Below, in pieces: positions 48,890-58,171 of a stretch of 64,000 nt of DNA. Position 1 is the stretch's first letter; every line of letters starts with the position of its first letter. Source of the stretch: CAYRYU01 sp964428355 (GTDB lineage: Bacteria; Muiribacteriota; Ozemobacteria; Ozemobacterales; Ozemobacteraceae); NCBI GenBank assembly GCA_964428355.1, contig CAYRYU010000009.1, positions 57,183 to 121,182 on the forward strand, given 5' to 3'. The notes under the pieces are model-generated. The model was not told the origin of the DNA. It saw nothing but the letters and a program-made list of their open reading frames with translations, and searched no databases. The position numbers were made by a program, and so were the translations under genes.

Positions 48890-50362
48890 ATGGATTTCAA
48901 AGGATTTCTCAACTGGATTTCCGGAGGCTCGAAACCCCCCGAGGTCCCGAAGCAGGAAAGCCGGGCCGAACGCAGGCGTTATGCGCGAGTGGGGCTGGAG
49001 GACTGCGACATCTCCCTCCAGGGAAAGGGCCCTTTCCCCGTGGACAACATCAGCTTCGGAGGAATCCGGGTCAAGCTTCCAGACCCCCTGTTCCTCGGGG
49101 AACTCCAGCCAGGGGCAAAGCTGTCGGGAAAAATCCGATTACAGGCGATCCATACCCAGATTACCCTCACGGTCTGCAACAAGTTTCCGGATGGCGTGGG
49201 ATGCTCGTTCACCGACCTGACTCCTTCCCAATCCCGGATGTTTTCGGATTTCATCAAACCCCGCATTCTCGGCATTTCAATTCAGGAGGTCGCCTCCTCC
49301 GCCCTCCAGAATCGCGAGCCCAACATGAAGATGCGCTGGTTCCAGGGTGACGAGGGAACCCAGATTTTTCTCTGGCAAAGCCTTCAGGGAGAGGTCGTTA
49401 CCGAGGAATACTATTTCCTCAACTACGTTATCTCCTGGGACAAGGACCAGAAAACCCTCAAGACGGGGTATATTCGCGATGACAGCGGAAAGACGGGCTT
49501 CGGCAGGATCGACCCGAAAGCCGTCGTCTTCTTCAATGTTCCTTCCCACCGGGCTTTGAAACTTGGGAAGACCATCCTGGAGAATTCTTCCCTTCCTCCT
49601 GAGGCGAAAGACCGGCTTATGGGAGGCATCCTCCAGGAGGAACGGAGACTGTTCAGCCGCTACATCCTCCAGGAGACCGACAGGAGTCTGAAGTTCTTCA
49701 CCGATTCCTCGCGCACCCGCTATCTCAGCATCGCCAACATCAGCTTCCGAGGTGTTTCCCTGGTCCTCGCCGAAGGGGAAAAGGGCGAAGAGTTCATCAA
49801 GGGAAAGACGATTTCCGGGGAAATCAACCTCGGGGAAGACTTCGTTCCCGCGAAGATCCGGATCGTCTTCCGACGCGACCAATCGGTCGGGGGAACCCTG
49901 GAAGTGGCCGGGGAAAAGAACCTCGAAGCCCTCGCCCAGTATCTCGCTCCGCGCCTTCTGGGCCAGTCGCTGGAGGAAGCTCCCACGGCGGTTGAAGAAC
50001 TCCCGTTCGTGCCTGCGGGAGCTCGGTGCTACCTGTTTCTGGGCCTGCACAACACCCACGTGATGGCGGTTATTCGCCCGGGGGGTGGAATGGTAATGGG
50101 CCGGATCGTCTACATGGACCAGGTCCTCGTTTTCGACCGAAAAACCCTCACATCCTACCGTTGCCCCTCGGGGATCATCTTCCCCCGCGACTGGGACCTT
50201 CCCCCGGAGAACCTTCAGAAGGAGGGCCGGGTTAGTGATTTCTGCAGATATATCTCCCAGGAAATGATCCAAGCCGGGACACTCCCCGAAGAAGTCCGCA
50301 AAGCCTGGATCGATATACTCGGCCCACCCAAACCTCAACCCGAAAGCAAGACCGAGGCATAG
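48890..50362 (+). CDS. Double PilZ-domain protein (cyclic di-GMP receptor)
   Basis: 490 residues, cytosolic. The first PilZ domain (about residues 26-130) has the full binding signature: R29-x3-R33 (RRYAR) and N53-x-S55-x2-G58 (NISFGG). The second (about 262-360) keeps NISFRG but not a clear R-x3-R, so it may be structural or weak. A linker domain between them (about 140-250) and a C-terminal domain (about 365-470) have no recognised motif. It probably reads cyclic di-GMP made by the cyclase at 40145 or others. It is followed by a lipoprotein gene 85 bases downstream. Confidence 0.85.
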   Translation: MDFKGFLNWISGGSKPPEVPKQESRAERRRYARVGLEDCDISLQGKGPFPVDNISFGGIRVKLPDPLFLGELQPGAKLSGKIRLQAIHTQITLTVCNKFPDGVGCSFTDLTPSQSRMFSDFIKPRILGISIQEVASSALQNREPNMKMRWFQGDEGTQIFLWQSLQGEVVTEEYYFLNYVISWDKDQKTLKTGYIRDDSGKTGFGRIDPKAVVFFNVPSHRALKLGKTILENSSLPPEAKDRLMGGILQEERRLFSRYILQETDRSLKFFTDSSRTRYLSIANISFRGVSLVLAEGEKGEEFIKGKTISGEINLGEDFVPAKIRIVFRRDQSVGGTLEVAGEKNLEALAQYLAPRLLGQSLEEAPTAVEELPFVPAGARCYLFLGLHNTHVMAVIRPGGGMVMGRIVYMDQVLVFDRKTLTSYRCPSGIIFPRDWDLPPENLQKEGRVSDFCRYISQEMIQAGTLPEEVRKAWIDILGPPKPQPESKTEA

Positions 50363-50447
50363 TCACCCCTCCAGGGCTCCCTGACGGGAACAAAGAACCG
50401 CTTTGGATTGCATCCGAACCGAAAAACACAGCCAAGGAGAGATCTTC

Positions 50448-52853
50448 ATGAACTTCAGGAGTATCGGGATATTGATTCTCACCGCGTCGGTCTGCTGTTT
50501 CCTTACAGCTTGTGGGGGAAATGGAGGCGGAGGTGGGACCCCAGTCTCCCAAGTCACTTCCCAGGCGGTAAACGGCGGAACAGTGAATGGAATACTGCGC
50601 GGAGAGGGCTCGGTCGCGCGGGTTCCGGTTTTTCTGATCGCGAAAAGCCGGGTCCCGGTGGTTTCCTCGATCAGGGGGGCCATCCAGGCGGACATCGCGG
50701 GTTCCTACTACTCGACCCAGACCGACGAAGTGGGGAATTTTCTGTTTTCCGACGTTACGGAGGGAACCTACAACGTCGTTGCACAAGCCGATCCCTTTCG
50801 CAGCGCGATCCAGTATGACGTGGCCGTGATCCGGGCAAATACCGTGACTCTGGCTCTTACACTGACCGCGACCGGCCAGATCGCGGGGAAGATCAAGCTC
50901 GCAGGCGGAGCGGACCCTCTCGGAACAATCGCTTTCGTGGCGGGAACCTCCTACTCCGCGTTCGCCGACTCGGTGGGAAGCTTCACCATCAGCGGAATCC
51001 CGGTGGGAACCTACTCACTCTCCTTTTCCGGCCGGGGGTTCGCTGTCAGAACGATTGCGGGTGTAGTCGTGGGAGCGGGTCAGACCACCCAGGTTCCTGA
51101 AGTGACCCTTTCCGCAAGCGAGACTTTCACCGTGGCGATCGCGGGCCCTTCCAGCCTCAAGAGCGGGCTGACCGCGACATTCAAGGCCCAGGTGATGGGC
51201 GGAGCCGTCGGCCCCTTCAGCTATTCCTGGACCGCGGATGCGGGAACCTTCGCGACGAGCGACGGGCCCGAAGCCTCCTGGACCGCCCCCATCGGCCAGA
51301 CGGGGCTCCGAATGGTCGACTGCCGGGTTACCGATGCCCGGGGGGCAACCGCAACCGGACATCTCAACGTGAACGTTCTTTCCACGACGAATCTTCCCCC
51401 GCAACTGACCATCCAGGGTCCGACAGTCGTTAACATCGGATCCAGCGCGACATTCCTCGCGTTGGCGAACGACCCGGAAGGCGCTTCGGTTTTCTACCGT
51501 TGGGTTCCCAATTCCGGAACCTACGCAAGCCCCACAAGCCAGCAAACGGTCTGGACCGCCCCCACGACGGTGGGAGTCCAGGAAATATCCTGCATCGCCA
51601 CCGATTCGTCGGGAGCCGCCACCAACGCCACGCTGACGATCCTGATAAAGGATTTCAAAGCCGCCCCGGGGAACCTCGCCAAGAGCCTCGTTTTCGGAGG
51701 AGACGGGATCGATGGTGCCTCATCCATCGACCGGGCAACAGATGGCAACCTCTTCGTCTGCGGTTACACATACTCCTCGGATTGGCCCGATTTGCGGACA
51801 GGGGGGTATGCCGACCGGGATGCATTCGTGATGAAGCTCGACCAGGATGGGTCGAGGATCTGGGCAACCCGGATCGGGGGATCGCTTATCGATCATGCGA
51901 ACAAGGTGCTGGCTTTGTCTGACGGGGGCTGTCTCGTCGTGGGCGGAACCGAATCCGGACAGGGTCAGGATTTTCCCACCGCCTCATTCGGTGACAGGGA
52001 TGTATTCCTCGCGCGACTCTCGTCGACGGGGACGATCTCCTGGATCAAGAGATTCGGAACCACCAATTGGGATGATTCAATTTCCCTGATGGTCACGACC
52101 CAGGGTGAGATCATCGTCTGCTGGGCCTACTTCGCGACCTCCAACAGCATCTATTACGGTTGCCTGACCCGGTTGGACCCCTCCAATGGAACGATCAAAG
52201 CCACGCTTTCGGATCTCATTCCCGCGAGGCATTCCGGCCTCGCGGTCTGCCGGTCGGGCGACGGCAACATCTGGATGGTCGGAAACGGCGGGGGCTCATC
52301 CTATCTGCTCCGAAAGTTCCCAGAGAGCTTCACCGCAACCTCTACCTCCCTCGGAAACGACCGAACCTTCAACCCACCCACAGGCTCTTACCCGGGCGCG
52401 AGGGATATCATGCCGATGCCTGACGGTGGAGCGGTTTTCGTCGGGGCAACCGAAATGGACACCCCACTCAATCAAAATTGGGTTGCGATTAGGGCGGGAG
52501 CCATCTCCACCAACTGGATCTGGCGTGAGGCGACGGGTACCGCTGGAATTGAAGACATGGCCCGTTCCGTCAAACTGACATCCGATAACCGGATCATCAT
52601 CGGGGGTTTCGGAGTCCTTCTCGCAGGCGGCAAGGGAGACGGGGACGGATGGATCCGCTGTTACGACCAGGCTGGTGGTCTTCTCTGGCAAAGTCTCTGG
52701 GGTGGATCCGCAGAAGACCGGATAATGGGAATGACCCTCAACGGCGAAACCGGCTACTATTTCGCGGGTCTCACCGATTCCGACAACTCCGGGGACGTTC
52801 CCGACCGCTCCACGACGGATCGAGACATCTGGATCGGAAAGGTCACCTACTAG
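50448..52853 (+). CDS. Large lipoprotein with carboxypeptidase-like, PKD and SBBP-type propeller domains
   Basis: 801 residues from ATG 50448 (AAGGAGAG upstream). Lipobox L-T-A-C with lipidated C22 and a Gly/Asn tether. Order: two carboxypeptidase-regulatory-like domains (about 45-225, VPVFLIAKSRVP, GNFLFSDVTEGTYNVVA, GSFTISGIPVGTYSLSF), two PKD/Ig-like domains (about 225-400, FSYSWTADAGTFA and FYRWVPNSGTYA), and a C-terminal propeller of SBBP-like repeats (about 405-801, GGDGIDGASSIDRATDGNLFVCGYT, DAFVMKLDQDGSRIWATRIGG). Surface or periplasmic and probably binding; no enzyme motif. Its gene ends eight bases before a large palindrome shared with the convergent operon. Confidence 0.85.
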   Translation: MNFRSIGILILTASVCCFLTACGGNGGGGGTPVSQVTSQAVNGGTVNGILRGEGSVARVPVFLIAKSRVPVVSSIRGAIQADIAGSYYSTQTDEVGNFLFSDVTEGTYNVVAQADPFRSAIQYDVAVIRANTVTLALTLTATGQIAGKIKLAGGADPLGTIAFVAGTSYSAFADSVGSFTISGIPVGTYSLSFSGRGFAVRTIAGVVVGAGQTTQVPEVTLSASETFTVAIAGPSSLKSGLTATFKAQVMGGAVGPFSYSWTADAGTFATSDGPEASWTAPIGQTGLRMVDCRVTDARGATATGHLNVNVLSTTNLPPQLTIQGPTVVNIGSSATFLALANDPEGASVFYRWVPNSGTYASPTSQQTVWTAPTTVGVQEISCIATDSSGAATNATLTILIKDFKAAPGNLAKSLVFGGDGIDGASSIDRATDGNLFVCGYTYSSDWPDLRTGGYADRDAFVMKLDQDGSRIWATRIGGSLIDHANKVLALSDGGCLVVGGTESGQGQDFPTASFGDRDVFLARLSSTGTISWIKRFGTTNWDDSISLMVTTQGEIIVCWAYFATSNSIYYGCLTRLDPSNGTIKATLSDLIPARHSGLAVCRSGDGNIWMVGNGGGSSYLLRKFPESFTATSTSLGNDRTFNPPTGSYPGARDIMPMPDGGAVFVGATEMDTPLNQNWVAIRAGAISTNWIWREATGTAGIEDMARSVKLTSDNRIIIGGFGVLLAGGKGDGDGWIRCYDQAGGLLWQSLWGGSAEDRIMGMTLNGETGYYFAGLTDSDNSGDVPDRSTTDRDIWIGKVTY

Positions 52854-52860
52854 GAGAAAA

Positions 52861-52937
52861 AGGGGAAATTTTAAAATGGGGACATGAGAATCTTTTCGAA
52901 GAAAAGATTCTCATGTCCCCATTTAAAAATTTCCCCA
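52861..52937. terminator. Dispersed palindrome acting as a bidirectional terminator
   Basis: Two 37-base arms (52861-52897 and 52901-52937, two mismatches) around a GAA loop, with the repeat core GGGGACATGAGAATCTTTT in the arms. It lies between two convergent genes, and the right arm encodes the last codons and stop of the radical SAM gene. Confidence 0.8.
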
Positions 52938-54551
52938 TTTTATCAACCGGCGGAAAGCTATCCGGGCGAAACCGGGAAGGGTGAGAATGGGGATGAAGAA
53001 CCGATATCTCCGTGTGGCCCGGAGCTGCTTTAGGGGCGGAGGAAGGGGGAGCGAATCCAGGCCGGCGAGATTTTCCTCGATGAGTTGCTCGTTTCCATCG
53101 TATAGCCCCTCCTCGATCCGGCGGAGGTAATCCATGTAGTACCCGTCCACGACCTTTCGCACCGACTCTCCAACCCCTTTGAGACCGTAGCCGTGGCCCA
53201 CCCCGAAGGTTGCGTTGAAAAGGTTGTCCGAGAACATCCGCCGAAGGTTGTTCTTGTGGGAAAACATCTCGCAATGCAGGCGGGTGACGCACTCCTGGAG
53301 CGTGCTGGGTTTCATTCTCTTCGGGAAGTAGCTCACGAAATTTCCGGTGAGATAGTCGCAATACGAAGTATCCTCAGGGTCCCTTCGGCGGTACCAGGTC
53401 GCGAACCTCCGGTTCATCGGAATCATCAGGTTCGCGGAATCCTTGTTCTCGATATCATGCATGATGAAGAGATTCGGGCTGATCCCGGTCTTTTCGACGA
53501 AAGCGAGAATCTCCGCCGCCTTTTCCCGGGTATCCTCGTCGCCTCCGAGAACGAAGGTGCCAATCACGTGAATGCCCGCCCCCTGGATGCTCCGGATCGA
53601 TTCCGCGACATCACCTCCCCGCTGCCTTTTGTCGTAGAATTTCAGGCTCCGGTCATCGAAAGACTCGATTCCCACAATGATGCACCTGACCCCGGCCCGT
53701 GTCATCAGGTTGAGAAGCTCGGTATCCCGACCGATTTCGTGCCGTTCGAAAACGAAGAAATGCGCGCCGAGATTCTCCCTGATCAGCCGTTCCAGCAACT
53801 CAACCGTTCTTCCACGATTGCTCAGAAAGCTGTTATCCACGACGAAAAACAGCGGTCCGAAGCGGAGTTTCGACCTGATGTCGCGGATTATGCTGTCAAT
53901 ATCCCGGTTCCTGTAGGAATGCCCGAACAGTTTTCCCGTGGGACAAAACTTGCACTTGAAATGGCAGCCGCGGGATGTCTGGAGCGTGTTGATCACGCGC
54001 ATCCTCCCCAGCCTCGTCGCCTCTTCGATTCCTTCGATCAAGCCAAGGTCGGGAACGGTTTGGGGGATCTCGGGAGGAGCCGGGTCGGGAGTGCTGACCA
54101 CCGCCCCATTTGCCAGGAAAGACAGACCAGGGACGCTCCGGACATCCCCTCCGGTTTGGAGGCATTGTGCCAGCGAGGGAAGTATCTCGTCCGCTTCCGG
54201 CCGAACGATGAAATCCCCGATTCCGAGAAGAGTCTCAGGGAACATGCATGCTTGCGGCCCTCCCAGGACGATCGGCAACCCCGGTTTCAGATGGCGGATC
54301 TCACGTGCAAGCTCTTTCACCTTGTTCAGGATCGGGAAATACACCGGCATGCAAATCAGATCGCAGTTAGCCATCGAGCTGAAATCCATTTCACTCACGC
54401 CTTCCAGGAACATCCGAACGGAAAATCCATTTTCACGCATGATTGAAGCGAGAAGCGCGGTCCCGTATTTCGGAAGGATCACTCCATTTCCAAGGACCGG
54501 GATCTTTGCATTGAACTCCACAAAATGGATGCGTTCGATCTTGGCCGCCAT
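52923..54551 (-). CDS. B12-binding-type radical SAM protein
   Basis: 542 residues from ATG 54551 (GGAGG eight bases upstream; GTG 54554 is an alternative). An N-terminal cobalamin-binding-like Rossmann domain (about 1-140, LPIVLGGPQACMFPE) precedes a radical SAM barrel with C196-x3-C200-x2-C203 (RGCHFKCKFCPTGK) and the GIESFDDRSLKFY and GTFVLGGDEDT segments. The class includes methyltransferases and tailoring enzymes; substrate unknown. The gene begins 15 bases after pseudopilin operon 3 and is its fourth member. The tail KWGNF and stop lie inside a dispersed palindrome. Confidence 0.85.
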   Translation of the reverse strand: MAAKIERIHFVEFNAKIPVLGNGVILPKYGTALLASIMRENGFSVRMFLEGVSEMDFSSMANCDLICMPVYFPILNKVKELAREIRHLKPGLPIVLGGPQACMFPETLLGIGDFIVRPEADEILPSLAQCLQTGGDVRSVPGLSFLANGAVVSTPDPAPPEIPQTVPDLGLIEGIEEATRLGRMRVINTLQTSRGCHFKCKFCPTGKLFGHSYRNRDIDSIIRDIRSKLRFGPLFFVVDNSFLSNRGRTVELLERLIRENLGAHFFVFERHEIGRDTELLNLMTRAGVRCIIVGIESFDDRSLKFYDKRQRGGDVAESIRSIQGAGIHVIGTFVLGGDEDTREKAAEILAFVEKTGISPNLFIMHDIENKDSANLMIPMNRRFATWYRRRDPEDTSYCDYLTGNFVSYFPKRMKPSTLQECVTRLHCEMFSHKNNLRRMFSDNLFNATFGVGHGYGLKGVGESVRKVVDGYYMDYLRRIEEGLYDGNEQLIEENLAGLDSLPLPPPLKQLRATRRYRFFIPILTLPGFARIAFRRLIKWGNF

Positions 54552-54566
54552 CACGGTTTCCTCCCG

Positions 54567-55904
54567 TCAATTGTAGATATTGACGTTGTCGAAGTATACC
54601 GCAGTCTGTTGAAAAGCCTTGGGGTCGGAATCCAGGACGAAGAACTGCGTGGAAAACACCACCTGGTTCAGGGTTCCCTCGGGAATCGATCTCGGAAAGG
54701 CTTCGATCTGCTCTCCCACCTTCGCCCCGTCGATGAACACGTCTGCAGTTTCGCTTTCGAAATCGACCTCGATTCTGACCTTGTAGAACCTGCCGGGAGT
54801 GTAGGGGCAGAACCGGGTGAATCCATTCTTTCCGTAGAAACCGATGTTCCCGTCCCTGTCGAATGAAACTGCGTTCTTGATCGCGAAATCGAAGGGAAGC
54901 TTGACCCCGAACCCAATCATTCCCCCTTTCAGGCCATTGACCTCCGGACAGCAGATATCGGCTTCGACGGTGACCGGGCGGCTGAAATCCAGGCCCGCTC
55001 CCAGTGCCTCGACCCTCTTGAAACACCCGGAACCGGAAAGCTTGTCTGCCCTGCTTCCACCCGCGGAAACTTCGGTCGAGACGCCGGAGCGATTCTCCTG
55101 ATCATGGCCGTCGAACCAGATCGACCAACCCGGGGGACGTGTTCCCGGAGTCATGGACTCGAAATCGTTTTGATACACCAGCTTCGGGACGGGCTTTTCC
55201 GGAGGTTTGATCGAGGGGACGGGAGGAACCGGTGCCGGATCGACGTTTTCATCGACCTTGTCGCTGGGGGGGATCGTCAGAATGCCCAGCACTTCCTTCA
55301 GGGAAGAGTGGTTGCGGATTTCCTGGGCCTTGCTCTTGGCCGGCCCATTGTTCCGTTTTCTCTCTTCGATGATGTTCTCGATCTCCTCCAGGAATGGCGA
55401 CCCCTGGACCTTGTCAGGGAACCGGGAAACGTCGAATGAGGTGAAAAGGAGAGGATACATTTTTCCGACCGCATCGAGAACCGTGTCTTCGAAAACGAAT
55501 CTCCAGAAGAGAAGCCGCTTCGTCCTCCGGAAAGTCGCTCTAACGTAGACATCCGCCTGGTTGCTCTTGCCAGGAGTGTCCTCGATGTATAGGTCGTATT
55601 CGCCCCCGTACAATTGAGTCCCGAATTCCTCGAACCTGGGAGAAAAGAAACGTTGGCCCCACGGCCGTTCGCGGACTTTCGCAAGAACGATCGAATAGGC
55701 CGATTCCGCGATGAGACGACAACGGTTCACCTCGTCTCCATGCGCAACCTGGTTGGAATACTCGGAGCTCATGTTGCTCAGAACCGTGACCAGAAGGAAT
55801 AGTGAAATCAAGCCGAGGATGACCAGGGGAAGAACGAACCCCGCTTGTGCTCTTTTCCCAAAACTCATGGTCATCCGGAAGTTACCAACCCAACTCATTT
55901 TCAT
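54567..55904 (-). CDS. K/PilX-like pseudopilin with C-terminal lectin-like domain (operon 3)
   Basis: 445 residues. Paralogue of the gene at 27153-28517: prepilin-type start after G22, FVLPLVILGLISLFLLV with Leu (not Glu) at +5, then NQVAHGDEVNRCRLIAESAYS, GGEYDLYIEDTPGKSNQADVYVRA and KRLLFWRF, all shared. The last 190 residues form a jelly-roll-like domain (TRPPGWSIWF, VTVEADICCPE, FYKVRIEVDFESETADVFIDG, final VYFDNVNIYN). The ATG overlaps the stop of the preceding gene (ATGA). Expected at the tip of a pseudopilus. Confidence 0.8.
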   Translation of the reverse strand: MKMSWVGNFRMTMSFGKRAQAGFVLPLVILGLISLFLLVTVLSNMSSEYSNQVAHGDEVNRCRLIAESAYSIVLAKVRERPWGQRFFSPRFEEFGTQLYGGEYDLYIEDTPGKSNQADVYVRATFRRTKRLLFWRFVFEDTVLDAVGKMYPLLFTSFDVSRFPDKVQGSPFLEEIENIIEERKRNNGPAKSKAQEIRNHSSLKEVLGILTIPPSDKVDENVDPAPVPPVPSIKPPEKPVPKLVYQNDFESMTPGTRPPGWSIWFDGHDQENRSGVSTEVSAGGSRADKLSGSGCFKRVEALGAGLDFSRPVTVEADICCPEVNGLKGGMIGFGVKLPFDFAIKNAVSFDRDGNIGFYGKNGFTRFCPYTPGRFYKVRIEVDFESETADVFIDGAKVGEQIEAFPRSIPEGTLNQVVFSTQFFVLDSDPKAFQQTAVYFDNVNIYN

Positions 55905-57256
55905 TGGCCGTCATCCTCGGGATGGGCAGCCAAAAGCCTGGGAAGGTCGTCCACAAAAGGCCTAATCCCCGAATCGATAGTCGCAACCGTGGCGGCTAGC
56001 TGGGGAAACCGGGTCTTGAGGGGCTTGTCTCCAAACCCGATTTCCCTCTTGAAGAACCTCTCCAGGAAGGGGTTCCTTCCTGCCTGACGTTCCTTCTCAC
56101 GGAATGCAAAATCCTGGAGAGTAGAACCGGGGAGGGTTTCCAGGGCAACCTGCAGGCGGAGCGCTTCGAGAGCCTTCATACAGGCATAGTCACGTTCCCG
56201 GGCCGAAATGAACGGCAACATCCCGTCCTGGAGGAGAAAATCGAACTGGCTGCCCGCCTGCCCCACACGGTTGGAAAACTCGGCGGCAAGTGACTGGACG
56301 TTCCGAAGTGCATCCCTGAAAGGAACCAGAGGGATTCCCTGGAGCGTCCGGGGATCTGCTCCCTCTCGGATTTCCTTCAAAGCGGGGCCAAGCGCGGAAA
56401 GGACTTGATAGATGAGGCTGGCAGCGGTCTCGTGATTTCGGGCAATCGAGATGGCGGTGTCCACCAGTTCAGGAGACGGTGCCTTCAGAAGGGACTTGAA
56501 CAGCTTCTTCCGTTCCGCCACCTCCCGGGAAAGGGAGGATAGAGCGGCCTGGAGGTCGTTGGTAACGACCAGGACCCTTCCCACGTTCGAGGCCATCCCC
56601 GGATCCGCCCCGGCCACGGCAGCGGCCTGAACGATCGATCCCGCCCTGCCTGGGAACAGGACCGCGACGATCCTGCCCGGAAGAAGACCCTCGTCGATCA
56701 GCCTGACATCTTCGACAGGCCGGGGACCGACCGGGCTGGGAATCCGGGCGGTGATGGAATACTGCCTTTCCAGGCCCCCGGACTCCTTCCAATCCACCAG
56801 GACCATCGTTTCTGCAAGGTGTCTCTGGAAGCCAGGCTTGTCCGGATTTCCCAGGCGGGCGGGCTCAACCACGACCTTGTACTGGTCGAGGTTCTCGTAT
56901 GAGGATTTGAGGGATCGGGTGATTCCCCCATCAGGAACGGGATCCAGTCGTCCAAAGGGGGGGAACCGATCGTGGAGGAATCTGAAATAGAATGACCTCC
57001 CCTCCACGACATCGTCACGGCGAGTGGTGTCCGGATCGGATTCGAGGGTCTGCAGGAAGGTCCCGTTGACCCTGGACTCTTCGACAAGATCTGCCATCAC
57101 TTTCGACGAGATGTGGATGGCGGCAAACGTGTTGGCATTGAAGGCCAGCCGTTGGGAGCTCCCCCGCATGACCTGGAGGAAGGTGACTCCCAGGAGTGCA
57201 AGGATGCCGAAACCGATTGCGAGCTCCAGAAGAGTGAAACCGGACGCCCTTCTCAT
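55901..57256 (-). CDS. Very long GspJ/PilW-like pseudopilin (operon 3)
   Basis: 451 residues, paralogue of 28514-29884. Signal RRASG, cleavage after G6, then FTLLELAIGFGILALLGVTFL with E11 at +5. SQRLAFNANTFAAIHISSKVMADLVEESRVNGT is followed in both copies by a beta domain and a long helical half (REVAERKKLFKSLLKAPSPEL, YQVLSALGPALKEIREG, ISARERDYACMKALEALRLQ). Overlaps its neighbours by ATGA on both sides, so translation of all three pseudopilins is coupled. Confidence 0.8.
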   Translation of the reverse strand: MRRASGFTLLELAIGFGILALLGVTFLQVMRGSSQRLAFNANTFAAIHISSKVMADLVEESRVNGTFLQTLESDPDTTRRDDVVEGRSFYFRFLHDRFPPFGRLDPVPDGGITRSLKSSYENLDQYKVVVEPARLGNPDKPGFQRHLAETMVLVDWKESGGLERQYSITARIPSPVGPRPVEDVRLIDEGLLPGRIVAVLFPGRAGSIVQAAAVAGADPGMASNVGRVLVVTNDLQAALSSLSREVAERKKLFKSLLKAPSPELVDTAISIARNHETAASLIYQVLSALGPALKEIREGADPRTLQGIPLVPFRDALRNVQSLAAEFSNRVGQAGSQFDFLLQDGMLPFISARERDYACMKALEALRLQVALETLPGSTLQDFAFREKERQAGRNPFLERFFKREIGFGDKPLKTRFPQLAATVATIDSGIRPFVDDLPRLLAAHPEDDGQ

Positions 57257-57810
57257 CGTTCGTCAACCGTTCCCAGATTCTTGAGAGGAACCTCGAAAAC
57301 CGCGGGAAGCTCCTTGCCCTTTGCATCAACCATGACGAGGTTGATGACGACCAGGCCGGGTGAAACACTTGTGAAGAGGACCTCTTTGACATTGCCGAAA
57401 AGGGTCTTGTGCTCCGCGGGCTCGAAGCGGCCCGTCAGGTTGTCGGTATACATCCGCATCACGAAAGGTCCCTCGGCAGGGTTGGCGGCCCTCTCGAGAT
57501 AGAAGACCCGGATATGGTTGACGATTGTCTTGATGACCAAGGCGGTCAGGGAGCCACCTTCGAGCGGCTTGACGATTTCGGTCCCCTCGATCAGGGCTTC
57601 GGTGAGCTTGTCGACCGCTCCCCGAACCTCCATGTGGAAGGCGAGGTTGCTGGCAACCTTCATCGCTGCTGGCGTTCCATGCCGAAACTGCGAGACGACA
57701 ACCCCGAGGAGAAGGAGCAGGATCGTCGCGACGACTATCAGTTCTACGAAGGAAAATCCCCTGCACTCTGAAGAACCCCCTGGGAGGGGCCAAACAAAAG
57801 GTTTCATCAT
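57253..57810 (-). CDS. GspH-like pseudopilin, first gene of operon 3
   Basis: 185 residues from ATG 57810 (ATG 57807 also fits). Signal ECRG, cleavage after G18, then FSFVELIVVATILLLLLGVVV with E23 at +5. The soluble part matches the gene at 29877-30443 along its whole length: SQFRHG, FHMEVRGAVDKLTEALIEG, VVINLVMVDAKGKELPAVFE and the end PLKNLGTVDER. The start codon follows its -10 box by five bases, with no separate Shine-Dalgarno. Confidence 0.82.
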   Translation of the reverse strand: MMKPFVWPLPGGSSECRGFSFVELIVVATILLLLLGVVVSQFRHGTPAAMKVASNLAFHMEVRGAVDKLTEALIEGTEIVKPLEGGSLTALVIKTIVNHIRVFYLERAANPAEGPFVMRMYTDNLTGRFEPAEHKTLFGNVKEVLFTSVSPGLVVINLVMVDAKGKELPAVFEVPLKNLGTVDER

Positions 57811-57815
57811 CTCCA

Positions 57816-57844
57816 AGTATACTCTCAGGACCGCATATTACCAA
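57816..57844 (-). promoter_or_regulatory. Leaderless-type promoter of pseudopilin operon 3
   Basis: Minus strand: TTGGTA (57844-57839), 17 bases, TATACT (57821-57816), five bases, ATG at 57810. The architecture is the same as at operon 2 and at 5527. Confidence 0.65.
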
Positions 57845-57976
57845 TTTCGGACCGAGTGACAACGGCTGGGAAAATTGCCTCAAGAGAACAGCCCGCGCTT
57901 CCCCGGGCCGAGCCACCGAGGTTTTCAACAGAAAACCTGCTGGGGCAATGGGGAACGACTCTTCCCCCACCCGGAA

Positions 57977-58168
57977 TCAGAGAATCTCCTTGACGCGCCC
58001 GATCTCGCCGGATTCCAGGCGAACCTTGATTCCGTGGGGGTGGTAGCCCGACTTCGTGAGGAGGTCGCGAACCACACCCTCGGTGAGGCGCCCCGTCCGC
58101 TGGTCTTCCTTGAGAACGATCCTGACCCTCATTCCGGGCTTAATGTCAGAGCGATTGGTTCCGGGCAT
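57977..58168 (-). CDS. ywbE: YwbE-family protein (DUF2196)
   Basis: 63 residues. Matches the whole of B. subtilis YwbE in pattern: NRSDIKPGMRVRIVLKEDQR, then TG-RLTEGVVRDLLT and HPHGIKVRLESGEIGRVKEI. A small beta-barrel, probably nucleic-acid or RNA-associated; role unknown. AAGGAGTG six bases before the ATG. It starts three bases after the DUF2723 gene, so it is the last gene of that unit. Confidence 0.9.
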   Translation of the reverse strand: MPGTNRSDIKPGMRVRIVLKEDQRTGRLTEGVVRDLLTKSGYHPHGIKVRLESGEIGRVKEIL

Positions 58169-58171
58169 ACG

